A DNA stretch of 64,000 nt, taken from assembly GCA_036346355.1 (NCBI GenBank), contig CM070588.1:18647914-18711913 (forward strand), read 5' to 3'. Shown here in pieces: positions 1 through 8,960 of the stretch (the stretch's first letter is position 1; the number at the start of each line of letters is the position of its first letter). The position numbers were made by a program, and so were the translations under genes. The notes beneath the pieces are model-generated. The model did no database searches, was not told where the DNA came from, and saw nothing but the letters and a program-made list of their open reading frames with translations. Origin of the DNA: Rhipidocladum racemiflorum (Eukaryota > Streptophyta > Magnoliopsida > Poales > Poaceae).

Positions 1-313
1 TTGGAGAATTGCTTAACTGTGTGCTCGGTCTTACTATTTGATTCGTTTAGCTCATAAAGTGGTTGAAGGCTTATTCCTGGATTTATATTGTTGCTATGTC
101 ACATGTTATTGCTGTTTTAGATGCTTTCCATTATGATATAACTTGTGATGTTTTGTTGTTGCTCCGAATCATGGAAAAACAAAGGAGATGCTGCCGAAAT
201 TTTCGGTATTAGCATTTGTTCCTTTGCTGTAATTTAGCTTAATTCATGGTAGTTAGGTGTTGTTTAGCCTATGTTTGGTAGCATTCGGGCATATTAAATG
301 CCGGGGTGTTACA
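1..313 (+). mobile_element. 3' end of a gypsy LTR (2.2-kb LTR family), cut by the window edge
   Basis: This stretch matches 10885-11197 almost base for base and is also similar to the last part of 31921-34121. It ends with the same LTR terminus (GCCGGGGTGTTACA). The next base is already gag-like sequence. There is no tRNA primer-binding site behind it, so it does not look like an ordinary 5' LTR. It is either the end of a second LTR of this family inserted into gag, or the 5' LTR of element 1 with PBS and gag start deleted. The left target-site copy lies outside the window, so the two cannot be separated here. Confidence 0.85.
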
Positions 314-1207
314 TGCGGGTAGCCCCTGCTATTGTGCCTCCCCTGCAGCGGCCCTAGTTGCTGCCCCCGCTATGCCGGAGCCGAGGATGAGTCTCCGGGA
401 GTGGATGTCCCTCCGTGTGGACACTTTTGATGGAGCGGGCACGCCGGTCCAATCCGCAGATTGGCTACGGTACATGGAGCGGTAGTTTGAGGTTCTGGAA
501 TTGACCTCGGTCCAGAGAGCTCGCTTTGTGGCCTTTCAGCTGAAGGGACAAGCGGATATCTGGTGGGAGGGGGTTCTTGCTGCTAGAGCCCCCGCTCTTG
601 GACCGGTCACCTGGGAGGACTTTGTGGCTCACTTTCTAGCCAAGTTCTACCCAGAGTCTTTCTTTGAGAGGATGGAGCATACTCTGGCAACTCTTTCCCA
701 GGGGAAGAGGTCGGTGGCAGAGTATGAGGTGGAGTTCAACAGCGTGGTGCGCCGTGCGGTGTGGCGGTGATGATGTGGAGAAGGCGAGGAGGTTCCGTAG
801 GGGCCTCAACCAGGAGTTCAGAGTGGTCATGGGGGCGATTGTCCCTCGTGACTTTTCCTCCGTAGTGGAGCAAGCGAAGGGCATGGAGCTTGAGCTGGAG
901 CTTTCCAGGGATAAGCAAAACCCTGGTGGTTCGGGGATTCCAGCGGCCCCGGGCGGGGGCCAGAAGAGGACTTTTGGTGGAGGAGGTGGGTCTTCTCAGC
1001 GACCCACCTTCAAGAAGTTCAAGGGGGGACAGGGTTCCTCCTTAGGGGCCAAGGGAAAGCCGCCCCAGTCCACTTCTTCGCGGGTGGCTGTTCGTCCTGC
1101 ACCAGTGCAGGGCATGATCTGTTTCAAGTGTGGGGGTGGACACCGTGCTGCGAAGTGTGGTTCATCCGGGGACTGCAACCACTGTGGCAAACCCGGTCAT
1201 ATGGGAT
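314..1207 (+). pseudogene. gag of gypsy element 1, broken, interrupted by a MITE
   Basis: Capsid/nucleocapsid gene of a chromovirus-type gypsy element. The retrotransposon gag domain is visible in two frames: residues around AFQLKGQADIWWEG (from about 532) and the stretch up to FYPESFFERMEHTL lie in one frame, and VEKARRFRRGLNQEFR continues in another after a frameshift near 765. A basic Gly/Ser-rich linker follows. Then comes a CCHC zinc knuckle (CFKCGGGHRAAKC, near 1120-1160) and the start of a second (CNHCGKPGHM), which is cut by the inserted MITE. An in-frame TAG at 483-485 stands where related gags have Gln (MER-Q-FEVLEL). No start codon in a good context is seen because the 5' part abuts the LTR at 313. 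Confidence 0.85.
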
Positions 1208-1369
1208 TAGGGATGCAAATGGGCCGACCCTAGGGTCTTCTTTGGCCCACTTTAGTTCATTTGTTTGCATTAAAAACTTAATTTTTACTCCACCTTTTAA
1301 GTTTTAGTGCAAACAAATGAACTAGAGTGGGTCAAAGATGACCCTAGGGCCGGCCCATTTGCATCCCTA
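1208..1369. mobile_element. hAT-type MITE, 162 bp, with 8-bp target-site duplication
   Basis: The ends are inverted repeats beginning TAGGGATGCAAATGGGCC. Complementarity continues for most of the element with a short AT-rich loop, so the whole insert can fold back. It is flanked by a perfect 8-bp duplication TATGGGAT (1200-1207 and 1370-1377), the size made by hAT transposases. It has no coding capacity. It sits inside the second gag zinc knuckle of element 1, so it inserted after that element. Removing it with one TSD copy restores the flanking order. Confidence 0.9.
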
Positions 1370-2130
1370 TATGGGATGAGTCTCCCGGATGAATCCCGGT
1401 AGCATCATTAAGTGGGAGGCGGTGCCTTCTCCTCCCACTCCAGCGGCATCTTGCAGGGGTTCGGTGCAGATGCTGGTGGCCCCTGCTCCCCCGCCGCCCT
1501 CTGTTTGGGCGCCCCCGACGGCCTACTAGTGCCCGCAGCCGATGACTCCTCCCTAGTTGCTCTAACCGCCCCCAGCTTTGTTGTGGCATAAGCCTTTTGT
1601 CGGGGCTCCCGCTGCCCCGGCGCCGCCGGGAGTGTACGCCTTGCCGACCGCCGAGTCAGCGGGGCATCCAGAGGTGGTTTCAGGTACTTTGCTTGTGGAT
1701 TCAGTTGACGCCTTTGTTCTGTTTGATTCCGGAGCATCCTATTCTTTTGTGTCGTCTGAGTTTGCTAGTAGAGCTAAGTTGGGAATTCAGTTGATTTCTG
1801 AGTCTGTGATAGTCAGTTCTCCTAGGGGTCTGATTGCTAGTTCTTTGGTTTGCTCGGGTTGCACCATTGCCATTGATGATGAGGTTTTCTTTGCCAATCT
1901 TATGGTGATACAGTTGGCTCCTTTTGATGTAATTATGGGCATGGACTGGTTGCATCATTACCGTGCCAGGATCTTTTGCTTTTGGAAGACAGTTACCTTG
2001 CAGGCCCCATCAGGGGTGGAGTTGACCTTTCAGGGTGGTATACCTTCTAGTTCCATCTTTACTTTGGCTAGTCTGTTTTCTGGTCGCCGTTTGAGGCAGT
2101 TGGGTTTTCTCATGGCTATTTCAGAAAAGC
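1370..2130 (+). pseudogene. gag tail and aspartic protease of gypsy element 1
   Basis: After the MITE the reading frame is degraded through a Pro/Ala-rich linker with stops near 1400-1575. It becomes open from about 1578. The retropepsin-like protease shows its catalytic triplet in FDSGASYSFVSSEF (about 1720-1765). The C-terminal flap/strand signature DVIMGMDWLHHYRA (about 1927-1968) is typical of plant Ty3/gypsy proteases. It would process the Gag-Pol polyprotein. The frame runs on without a break into reverse transcriptase, as expected for a single gag-pol polyprotein. Confidence 0.85.
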
Positions 2131-3281
2131 CATCTTCTTTAGTAGCAATTGAAGAGATTCCTGTGGTGAAGGAGTTTGTTGATGTGTTCCCTGATGAGTT
2201 GCCTGGTTTGCCTTCAGTGAGGAGTGTGGAGTTTCGAATTGATCTTGTTCTTGGCACTCGACCTATTTCTATCTCCCCGTATCGCTTGGCTCGTCCTTTT
2301 CAAGACGAGTTGAAAAAGCAATTGGAGGATTTGTTGGCCAAGGGTTTTATTCGGCGCAGTGTGTCGCTAAGTGGAGCACCCGTCCTCTTCGTGTCGAAGA
2401 AGGATGGTAGTTGGCGTGTGTGCATTGACTATCGTGCTCTCAATCAAGTAACTGTCAAGAACAAGTATCCATTGCCTCGCATTGAGGATCTGTTTGACCA
2501 ACTGAAGGGAGCAAAGGTGTTCTCCAAGATTGATCTTCAGTCTGGTTACAATCAGATTTGCGTGAGGGAACAGGACATTGAGAAGACTGCTTTCTCCACT
2601 AGGTATGGGCACTATGAATTTAAAGTTATATCATTTGGGCTAACTAATGCTCCTGCTGTCTTTATAAAGGCGATGAACAGTATGCTACACAATTACCTTG
2701 ATGAGTTTATGGTAGTGTTCATCGTTGACATTCTGGTTTACTCTAAATCAGAAGAAGAACATGAGCAGCATTTGAGGCTTGTGATGAGTACATTGAGGGA
2801 GAATCAGTTCATTGCTAAGTTGAAAAAGTGCGAGTTCTGGATTTCATAAGTGGGTTTCCTTGGCCACATCATCAATCCAGAGGGCATATCTATAGATCCT
2901 AGCAAAGTCTCAGCAGTCTTGGACTGGAAGAGACCTTCCAATGTTAAAGAGGTGCGTAGATTCCTTGGGTTGGCTGGCTACTATCAGCGTTTTGTGCAGG
3001 ATTTCTCTATCATTGCTAAGCCTTTTTCGCAGCTGACCCAGAAAGGGATGAAATTCCAGTGGTCTGCAGAGTGTGAGCAAAGTTTCTGCACTTTGAAGGA
3101 GAAGTTGGTGACTGCTCCTGTTCTTACCCTTCCCGAACCTGGGAGGCGCTTCACAGTCTATTCCGATGCTTTACATTTTGGACTTGGTTGTGTGCTCATG
3201 CAAGATGGCAAGGTGATTGCTTATGCATCGCGGCAGTTGAAAAAGCATGAGCAGAACTATCCCACTCATGATCTTGAGCTA
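2131..3281 (+). pseudogene. Reverse transcriptase and first part of RNase H of gypsy element 1
   Basis: Polymerase domain of the gypsy Pol protein. Signatures in order: DVFPDELPGLP (about 2185), LFVSKKDGSWRVCIDYRAL (about 2388-2445), KYPLPRIEDLFDQLKGA, FSKIDLQSGY, and the polymerase centre at about 2715-2745. There the usual FIDDILVY reads FIVDILVY: the first metal-binding Asp is Val (GTT at 2724-2726), which should abolish activity. A TAA at 2847-2849 interrupts the frame just before VGFLGHIINPEG. RNase H begins at FTVYSDALHFGLGCVLMQDG (about 3150) and is cut after HDLEL by the copia element. It resumes at 8651 in frame when the insert and one TSD copy are removed. Confidence 0.93.
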
Positions 3282-4417
3282 TGTAGGACCGAATATAGCA
3301 ATCAGAGGGGGGTGAATGATTGTGCGGAAGCTAAAACCAAATTCTTGATCTATTAAAAGTTTACCCCAAAATAGAACCAAATAATTGCCTCGTTTTCGAA
3401 AAAAACAGAATGATAGAGGTTTGGTAAAACATGAATTCCCGGAGATCCAACTGTCCGATCAATCTGAAATTTGGACACAAGAAACTAGATTCTAATACGA
3501 ATCAAACCCAAAAAGAATCAGCTCAATCGGACATACGGATCAAAAGTTATGACCTTCGCAAGCTTACTGTTCCAGAAGATGGCGAGAATAAATCTAACTA
3601 GAATTGTAGCTCGCCGAAAGATTTGATGAACTTGATCTTTATTTCTCCTTTCTTTTGTCTAAAATACTCCAAACAAAAGAGTACAACCCTAAAGCTTGCT
3701 CAAAGCTTGATTGCCTTCAACAGGAGGCAACCCCTCTATTTAAAGAAGGCAAACACACCTAATCCTAGAAGGATTCCTAATCCTAGAAGGATTCCTAATC
3801 CTAGAAGGATTCTCACTCCTAATCCTAGAAAGAGCATGTATTCAACACAACTCCACTTGGCCCAACCTGGCCGAGTACAACTCTTGCACGCGTATGGCAA
3901 CCCTACCATACTCACGTGACTAACACTTTGCACGCGAATGACCTCATGCCATTCTCACGTGACTAACCATTCTTCATATGCACCATTCTCTTAGCCCGAA
4001 CGTCCCGCATGACATCCTTGACCACCAAGACCTCAGTTCCCCCTATACCTAGTCCCGAACCTCAGTTCCTCCATGAACCTAGTTCCAGTCCCGTCATCGA
4101 CCACATTCGCCCTCGAGCAATACCTGCACATGAACAAACCACAAAACGATTCCGAGCACAAGTCCGCGACTTGACTCACATTAAACCATGCAACCACTCA
4201 CAGGAGTGCATTGCATTAAATATTCTAAGAACACGATTTCAAAACACGAACAAAAACCTTTGCAAAAATCAAAAGCTTTTCAAATAATCAAACTGATTTC
4301 AGATCTTTTCAAATAAAGAAACCAAAAAATAAATCTTGTCGAAATATCAAACTGGTTTCAAATCTTTTCAAATACTCATCATCAAAATCAAGCTGGATCA
4401 AAAATAACGATCCTTCA
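3282..4417 (-). repeat. 3' LTR of the copia element (about 1.14 kb)
   Basis: In plus-strand reading it begins TGTAGGACCG at the TSD. I place its inner end at CGATCCTTCA (4417) because an imperfect inverted match to the outer end (TGAAGGATCG against TGTAGGACCG on the minus strand) is followed at once by a polypurine-tract complement. A TATA-like TTTAAATAG on the minus strand (about 3737-3745) fits a U3 promoter. The inner limit is inferred, because the other LTR is too short to confirm it. Confidence 0.7.
3758..3834. repeat. 18-bp tandem repeat in the copia LTR
   Basis: Three perfect copies of CCTAATCCTAGAAGGATT lie at 3758-3811. A fourth, partial copy follows from 3818 after a 6-bp break. 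Each unit contains the small dyad AATCCTnnnAGGATT, so the array can form serial hairpins. It lies close to the TATA-like box on the transcribed (minus) side. Confidence 0.9.
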
Positions 4418-4427
4418 ATCTCCCCTT
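4418..4427 (-). promoter_or_regulatory. Polypurine tract of the copia element
   Basis: Plus-strand ATCTCCCCTT reads AAGGGGAGAT on the minus strand, directly upstream of the inferred 3' LTR start. It is the expected plus-strand DNA primer site for reverse transcription. Confidence 0.65.
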
Positions 4428-5705
4428 GATGAGTAATTTGACAAAACACAATATAAGATTTGACAAGAGATTGAGCAAGAACCAAAAGACCAAATAATCC
4501 CAATTCAAAAACCTCCTTGACTTGTTCTCCCCTTTTTGACAAAATAGTCATCAAGATCTCAAAACTCCCCTTAATGAATGCAGTATCTCAAGCTTTGAAG
4601 TATATTCAAGGTATATAATCAAAGTAAAGCATTTGAAGAGTTTTTAGGAGAACTTTCTCATTTTGTATCAAATTATCCAATGAGAAAGCAAATTGTGAGA
4701 ATATGGAGGCTCTAACACATAGAATAGTTATTGCATAAGCAAATTAGAGCAAACAAGTAAAATGTCATAAACAGATTTTGCCAAAGCGAAAAAGAAATCT
4801 ATCATGAGCATAGAGAGACTTTTAAATTCACTAATATTTGTCTCAAGCCTTTTTCAACCATTTGAATTTCCTTTTTCTCTTTTAGCAAGTTTGACAATTT
4901 TGCTTTGTGATCAACAGGGATGACAAGTAACTGCACACTAGCCCATACTTGTGTATGAGTAGGTAGTTCTTTCTTGTATCTTTCAGTTTAAATTGGCAAG
5001 TGGCTTCACATTGTTCTGAACTTTTGTTTAGACAAGTAGCCTTTTCTTGCATCTTTTGCATTTAAATCCCTAGCAAGGAAGCTGCACATTGTACTAAACT
5101 TGTGTTTAGCCAAGTAGCTTTTGCTTGCATCTTTTTCAACTTGCTTTTAACATTAAAACACTGATTTTGCTTGAGACACATAATGATCATTTGAAGTCCA
5201 ACAAAAAACTCACACATAGTTTCTAATCAGCTCTAGCCTTTCAACAGATGACAAGAAACTTTTAAGCCTATTTCACAAATGCAATACCATAATGAGCAAG
5301 AGCCAAAATATTCTCGAAAAGCATCTCAAATTGAATTATTTTAGCCTTTTAGTGATAAGTAAAGCATTGAGCATTAACTTGGCTATATACACAAGAATAA
5401 TCACCAAAGCTTTGTACTACATGATGCAATGTAAACAGGGGTTTTTACTTGAGGTGTAAAGTCAAAATACCACTTAAAAAAAATCACTTCTAGGAACCAA
5501 AGTCAAGTAACCCAAAGAGATAAACTCAAGACTCCCCTCAAATCAACCCATGGGGATGAATGATCCTAAGTTCACCGCGTAAGAAAGCAAAAGCGAGAAA
5601 AATCAAGCGGTTTAGTGAAAATATCAGCAAGTGAGCACCGAATCAACAAATTTCAGTTCAATAGCTCTTTTTTCAACATGATCTCTAAGAAAATGAAATC
5701 TGATG
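4428..5705 (-). other. Non-coding 3' region of the copia element
   Basis: AT-rich sequence without a credible reading frame lies between the RNase H remnant and the 3' LTR. It contains several minus-strand purine runs (complements of CTCCCCTTTTTGAC near 4527, CTCCCCTT near 4565 and CTCCCCTCAAATC near 5532). Such runs are common in the long 3' regions of SIRE-like elements, where an env-like ORF may lie. I see no env-like protein here. Confidence 0.6.
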
Positions 5706-5951
5706 TCAATGTGTCCAAGAAAGAGAATTACTCAAGAAGTGGCATGAACCAGATGTACTTTTTCTATCAATTCCACATCCTCCAAATTCAGCATCAGAGA
5801 AAGGTCTTAAACTAATGCGTGAAGAAGCAGAAAGCCAAATGCCAAAATCTTGAGTACCACGGAGATACCTTAAAATCCTCTTGATAGCTTGTCGATGTGA
5901 AGCACGCGGGGAAGCTTGAAAACGAGCACACAAGCACACAGCAAACTCCAA
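5706..5951 (-). pseudogene. Copia RNase H fragment
   Basis: The translation shows the typical Ty1/copia Pol end: ASHRQAIKRILRYLRGT, then FSDAEFGGCGIDRKSTSGSCHF. It is the only part of the RT/RNase H segment left. The upstream edge (5951) joins straight to protease sequence, so integrase and RT were deleted in one event. The frame ends a little after SLSW and the C-terminal residues are lost. Confidence 0.85.
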
Positions 5952-6204
5952 TTATCTCATCCTCAACAGCATCATCATCATCTTCATCAACAAAGATACT
6001 CTCCCCCTGAACATATGCACCTGTACCTGCACTATTTGGACTAGTGCCTTTTGCGAAAACAGAGGTGGAGGAAGCATCTTGAAAAATAACACTTTTAGCA
6101 CGAGATGCACAAGTGAAGGAGGAGAACCAATTCTTATCATCGGACATGTGGCGTGAGCATCCGGAATCCACTAGCCATATGTTCTCCTTCCTCGCGTGAG
6201 AAGC
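5952..6204 (-). pseudogene. Copia aspartic protease fragment
   Basis: The minus strand reads ENIWLVDSGCSRHMS (about 6183-6139), the standard copia protease active site. DDKNWFSSF follows, then a short Ser/Thr-rich stretch ending in an acidic run (DEDDDDAVEDE). After that it runs into the deletion junction near 5952. The domain is too short for a working protease and the GAG-pre-integrase segment is absent. Confidence 0.85.
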
Positions 6205-8424
6205 CTACATAGAAGCAGAAAGTGTCGATGTCTCGGTACTGGGGTTAGAAATAAGATGTTTAGGAATCCAGTACTGAGACACACGACGCACAACAGTTGG
6301 CACAACACGAGCATTCTTATGCATAAAAGAAGATTTGTCTTTTCTCGTGTTCTTAGCAACAAGAGGTATTTGCATCACCCTAGGCACATAATGAGAAATG
6401 AAACGTGCCTGTCTGAAATTAGACCTAGCATTAAACCTTTCTCTCTTTTGTTGTTTAGCTAGTCTAAAGCAAAAGTCTACTAGATGTCCATCTCTACCAC
6501 AATGAGTGCAAGTGTACTTAACATGATGTTTTGCTTTAACAGTAGAAGAACATTTTGCATTCATCATAGTAGAAGATAAAAGACCACCAGATTTAAAGAT
6601 ATTTTTCTTAGGCTCATTGACAATTTCAAATTTTCCACTTCCAAGTGTTTTGACAACAGTGGGAGCATGTGATTTATGATGAGCATAAGAATCAAAACCT
6701 AAACCTTTGTTCTGAGTGCTGACTTTTGATTGATCCAAAATCATGTTTAGGTTTTTCTTGCCATCAGTGAAACGTTCCAAAGAATTTTGCAAGTAATCAA
6801 CTTTCTTAGCAAGAGTTAAACAATTATCACAAGGAGTCTCAATTTTAGCTTTCTGTTTCTGGCAATTTGAACACGAGTTAATTTCATGAGTGAACATGTC
6901 ATTTGTTAATTGTGTAACTCTACAATTTGCATCTTTTAATTTCAACTCAAGAATTGAACATTTAGAGCAAGCAATTTGATCATGTAAACTATCAGTAGAG
7001 CAACCAATATTTTTCACAAGTTTTTCATTTTTTAATTGTTCGGCATAAACTTGTTCTAGTTTAATCACATGTTCCTCTTTTAGTGACTTAATTTCAAATT
7101 TGAGATCTAAGCAAGTATCACAAATATTTTCAGAATTTGAATTTCTAAGATCAAAGTTTTCAGATTTTAGCATGGATAGATCTTTTTCTAAGCTTTTATT
7201 TTTGAGTGAAGATTTTCTTAAAGATTTTCTCAATATGACTAAAACTTCACAAAGCTCATTATACGAAGGCATTACCTCATCACCGTTCATTTGGAGGTCT
7301 TTGTCGTTGTCACTAGAATCACTAGTGTTCCCTTTTGCCATGAAGCACGGTCCGGTGAAATCCTTCTCTTTCGCCCGTTTGCTTCGCTTCCTTCTCATCT
7401 TCAGTTGAGTCATCAATGTCGCTTAAATCTAAGCGACCAATTGCCTCGAAGACTTTGTTGAGCATCTTCTTCGTCCGTTGCTTATTTTTATCCTTGCTCT
7501 CTCTTGGCCGGAAGGACTTGGAGGAGTTGCTTTGCTCCTTCTCCTCTCTATCTTTGTTCTTGAAACATTTAGCACGGATGTGCCCTGCCTTGCCGCAGTT
7601 GTAGCAGTGGATGGAGGCTCCTTTTCTTTCCCTTGATCTCATGTAAGCTGCATTGACACGCTTGGAAAGAAGAGCAAGTGTATCTTCTGGTATTTGATCT
7701 AGCTGTTCATCACTAAGAGCACTCAAAGCAGTAATGGAATATGATGATGAAGAACTAGTAGCATTATCATATGAAGAGGAATTAGCATTAAGAGCCATAG
7801 AGTTATCATTGGATGTTCTTGAAACAATGTCTATCTCAAAAGTCTTGAGACTAGAATATAGTTTATCCAAAGTCATTTCACTCATCTTGTGAGCTTCCCT
7901 AAAAGCGGTCACTTTCATTTGCCAGATTTTAAGATCAAGAGATGATAGGAAATATCTAGCATTTTCCAGTCGATGTACTTTACATCTACAGCTCTAAGAT
8001 TGATTAAGATTCTGTTAAGCGAGCAAAACAATCATCTAGAGATTCTCCAGAGTTCATTTCAAATCTAGTGTATTCCTTTTAAATTGATCTTGCCTAGCTT
8101 CTTTTTCTGAGTCGATTGCCCTCATGATAATCTTGAAGAGATTTCCAAATTTCATGAGCGATGAGTAAATGATGAGACTCTATCGAATTCTTTTCTAGCA
8201 AGTCCTTGAAGCAATATGTTTCTAGCTCTATTATTGTTTTCAACATCTTTTTCAAACTCGATTTTATCAATATCATCATTTGAAGGAAGCTCGTATGGAA
8301 TCTTTACCTTGCGCCAAATAGCGTTACCTTGAGCTTGAAGGTATGCAGTCATCCGAATCCGCCAGTGGGGAAAGTCTGTGCCATTGAAGATTGGCGGCTT
8401 GTTCGAGTATATCTCTGTTGCCAT
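6205..8424 (-). pseudogene. Copia gag (SIRE-type, coiled coil and CCHC knuckles), frameshifted
   Basis: The capsid gene starts at 8424 (MATEIYSNKPPIFNGTDFPHW), the N-terminal gag signature of this copia group. The frame breaks near 8155 (continuing SAHEIWKSLQDYHEGN). It is poorly open at 7919-8094, resumes at 7918 and contains a CCHC knuckle CYNCGKAGHIRAKC (about 7605-7565). Another shift near 7400 leads to a 400-codon frame (7416-6205) with a long heptad-like coiled coil (about residues 45-125). Paired CxxC motifs (CDTC, CSKC, CSNC, CDNC) and a second knuckle CTHCGRDGHLVDFC (about 6520-6480) follow. The frame ends just before the protease. At least three frameshifts make it non-functional. 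Confidence 0.85.
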
Positions 8425-8471
8425 AACTTACCGTTTACTAATCACCTGTTAAGATGGATTAGTAGAACCAA

Positions 8472-8483
8472 GCTCTGATACCA
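8472..8483 (-). promoter_or_regulatory. Primer-binding site (initiator tRNA-Met type) of the copia element
   Basis: Plus GCTCTGATACCA is the complement of TGGTATCAGAGC, the classical plant retrotransposon PBS matching the 3' end of initiator tRNA-Met. It lies two bases inside the LTR end at 8486, on the gag side, which fixes the element orientation as minus. Confidence 0.93.
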
Positions 8484-8485
8484 CT

Positions 8486-8650
8486 TGTAGGACCGAACAT
8501 AGCAATCAGAGGGGGGGTGAATGATTGTGCGGAAGCTAAAACCAAATTATTTGGTTCTATTTTGGGGTAAACTTTTAATAGATCAAGAATTTGGTTTTAG
8601 CTTCCGCACAATCATTCACCCCCCCTCTGATTGCTATGTTCGGTCCTACA
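8486..8650 (-). repeat. Abnormal 5' LTR of the copia element: 165-bp foldback
   Basis: Where an LTR of about 1.1 kb is expected there are only 165 bp. The first 63 bases (8486-8548) and the last 63 (8588-8650) are perfect reverse complements, with a 39-bp loop. The outer arm plus loop (about 103 bp) is the reverse complement of the outer end of the other LTR (3282 to about 3385). Thus both outer termini of the element are the same LTR end, and U3/R is absent here. The TSD AGCTA follows directly. Confidence 0.88.
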
Positions 8651-8960
8651 AGCTAGCCGCTGTGGTGTTCGCATTGAAAATTTGGAGGCACTACTTGTAT
8701 GGCGAGTCTTGTGATATCTTCACTGATCACAAGAGCCTCAAGTATATCTTTACCCAGAAAGATTTGAATTGGAGGCAGAGGAGGTGGCTAGAATTGATAA
8801 AGGACTATGACCTCACAATCCAGTATCATCCGGGCAAGGCAAATGTGGTGGTTGACGCTCTCAGTCGCAAGACTATGCCCCATGTCATTGATTGTCTTGT
8901 TGCTCATTTTGAGCGATTGGGAGTCTCTTACTGTTTTGCGGGGACTGTGCAAGCTAAAAC
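8651..8960 (+). pseudogene. RNase H, second half, of gypsy element 1
   Basis: Continues the RNase H cut at 3281: LAAVVFALKIWRHYLYGESC (the AGCTA duplication overlaps its first codon), then FTDHKSLKYIFTQKDLNWRQ and HPGKANVVVDALSRK, a strongly conserved gypsy RNase H/tether sequence. The frame is open until the solo LTR inserted after GTVQAKT. Taking out that LTR with one AAAAC copy joins it in frame to QLILESAIPERV at 11203. Confidence 0.93.

Larger units (their letters stand above)
3282..8650 (-). mobile_element. Ty1/copia element (SIRE/Maximus-like), minus strand, internally deleted, TSD AGCTA
   Basis: The insert starts TGTAGGACCG and ends CGGTCCTACA. It is flanked by AGCTA at 3277-3281 and 8651-8655, and it splits the RNase H of element 1 precisely. 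On the minus strand the order is PBS, gag with a coiled coil, zinc knuckles, aspartic protease (WLVDSGCSRHMS), then directly RNase H. Integrase and most of RT are missing, so the copy is non-autonomous. The long coiled-coil gag and the CUCCCC-rich 3' stretch point to the SIRE/Maximus lineage; that lineage call is an inference. The 5' LTR is abnormal (see 8486-8650). Confidence 0.92.

Noticed and set aside
3758..3834. Telomere-like or CRISPR-like array
   Set aside because: Units are adjacent without spacers and the CCTAATCCTAGAAGG unit is not a plant telomere repeat. It is a simple tandem inside a copia LTR.
5615..5815. 66-codon plus-strand frame
   Set aside because: Antisense to the copia 3' region and its RNase H remnant.
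8472..8483. tRNA gene
   Set aside because: The match to initiator tRNA-Met is restricted to the 12-base primer-binding site. No cloverleaf can be formed. The same holds for 15692 and 54566.
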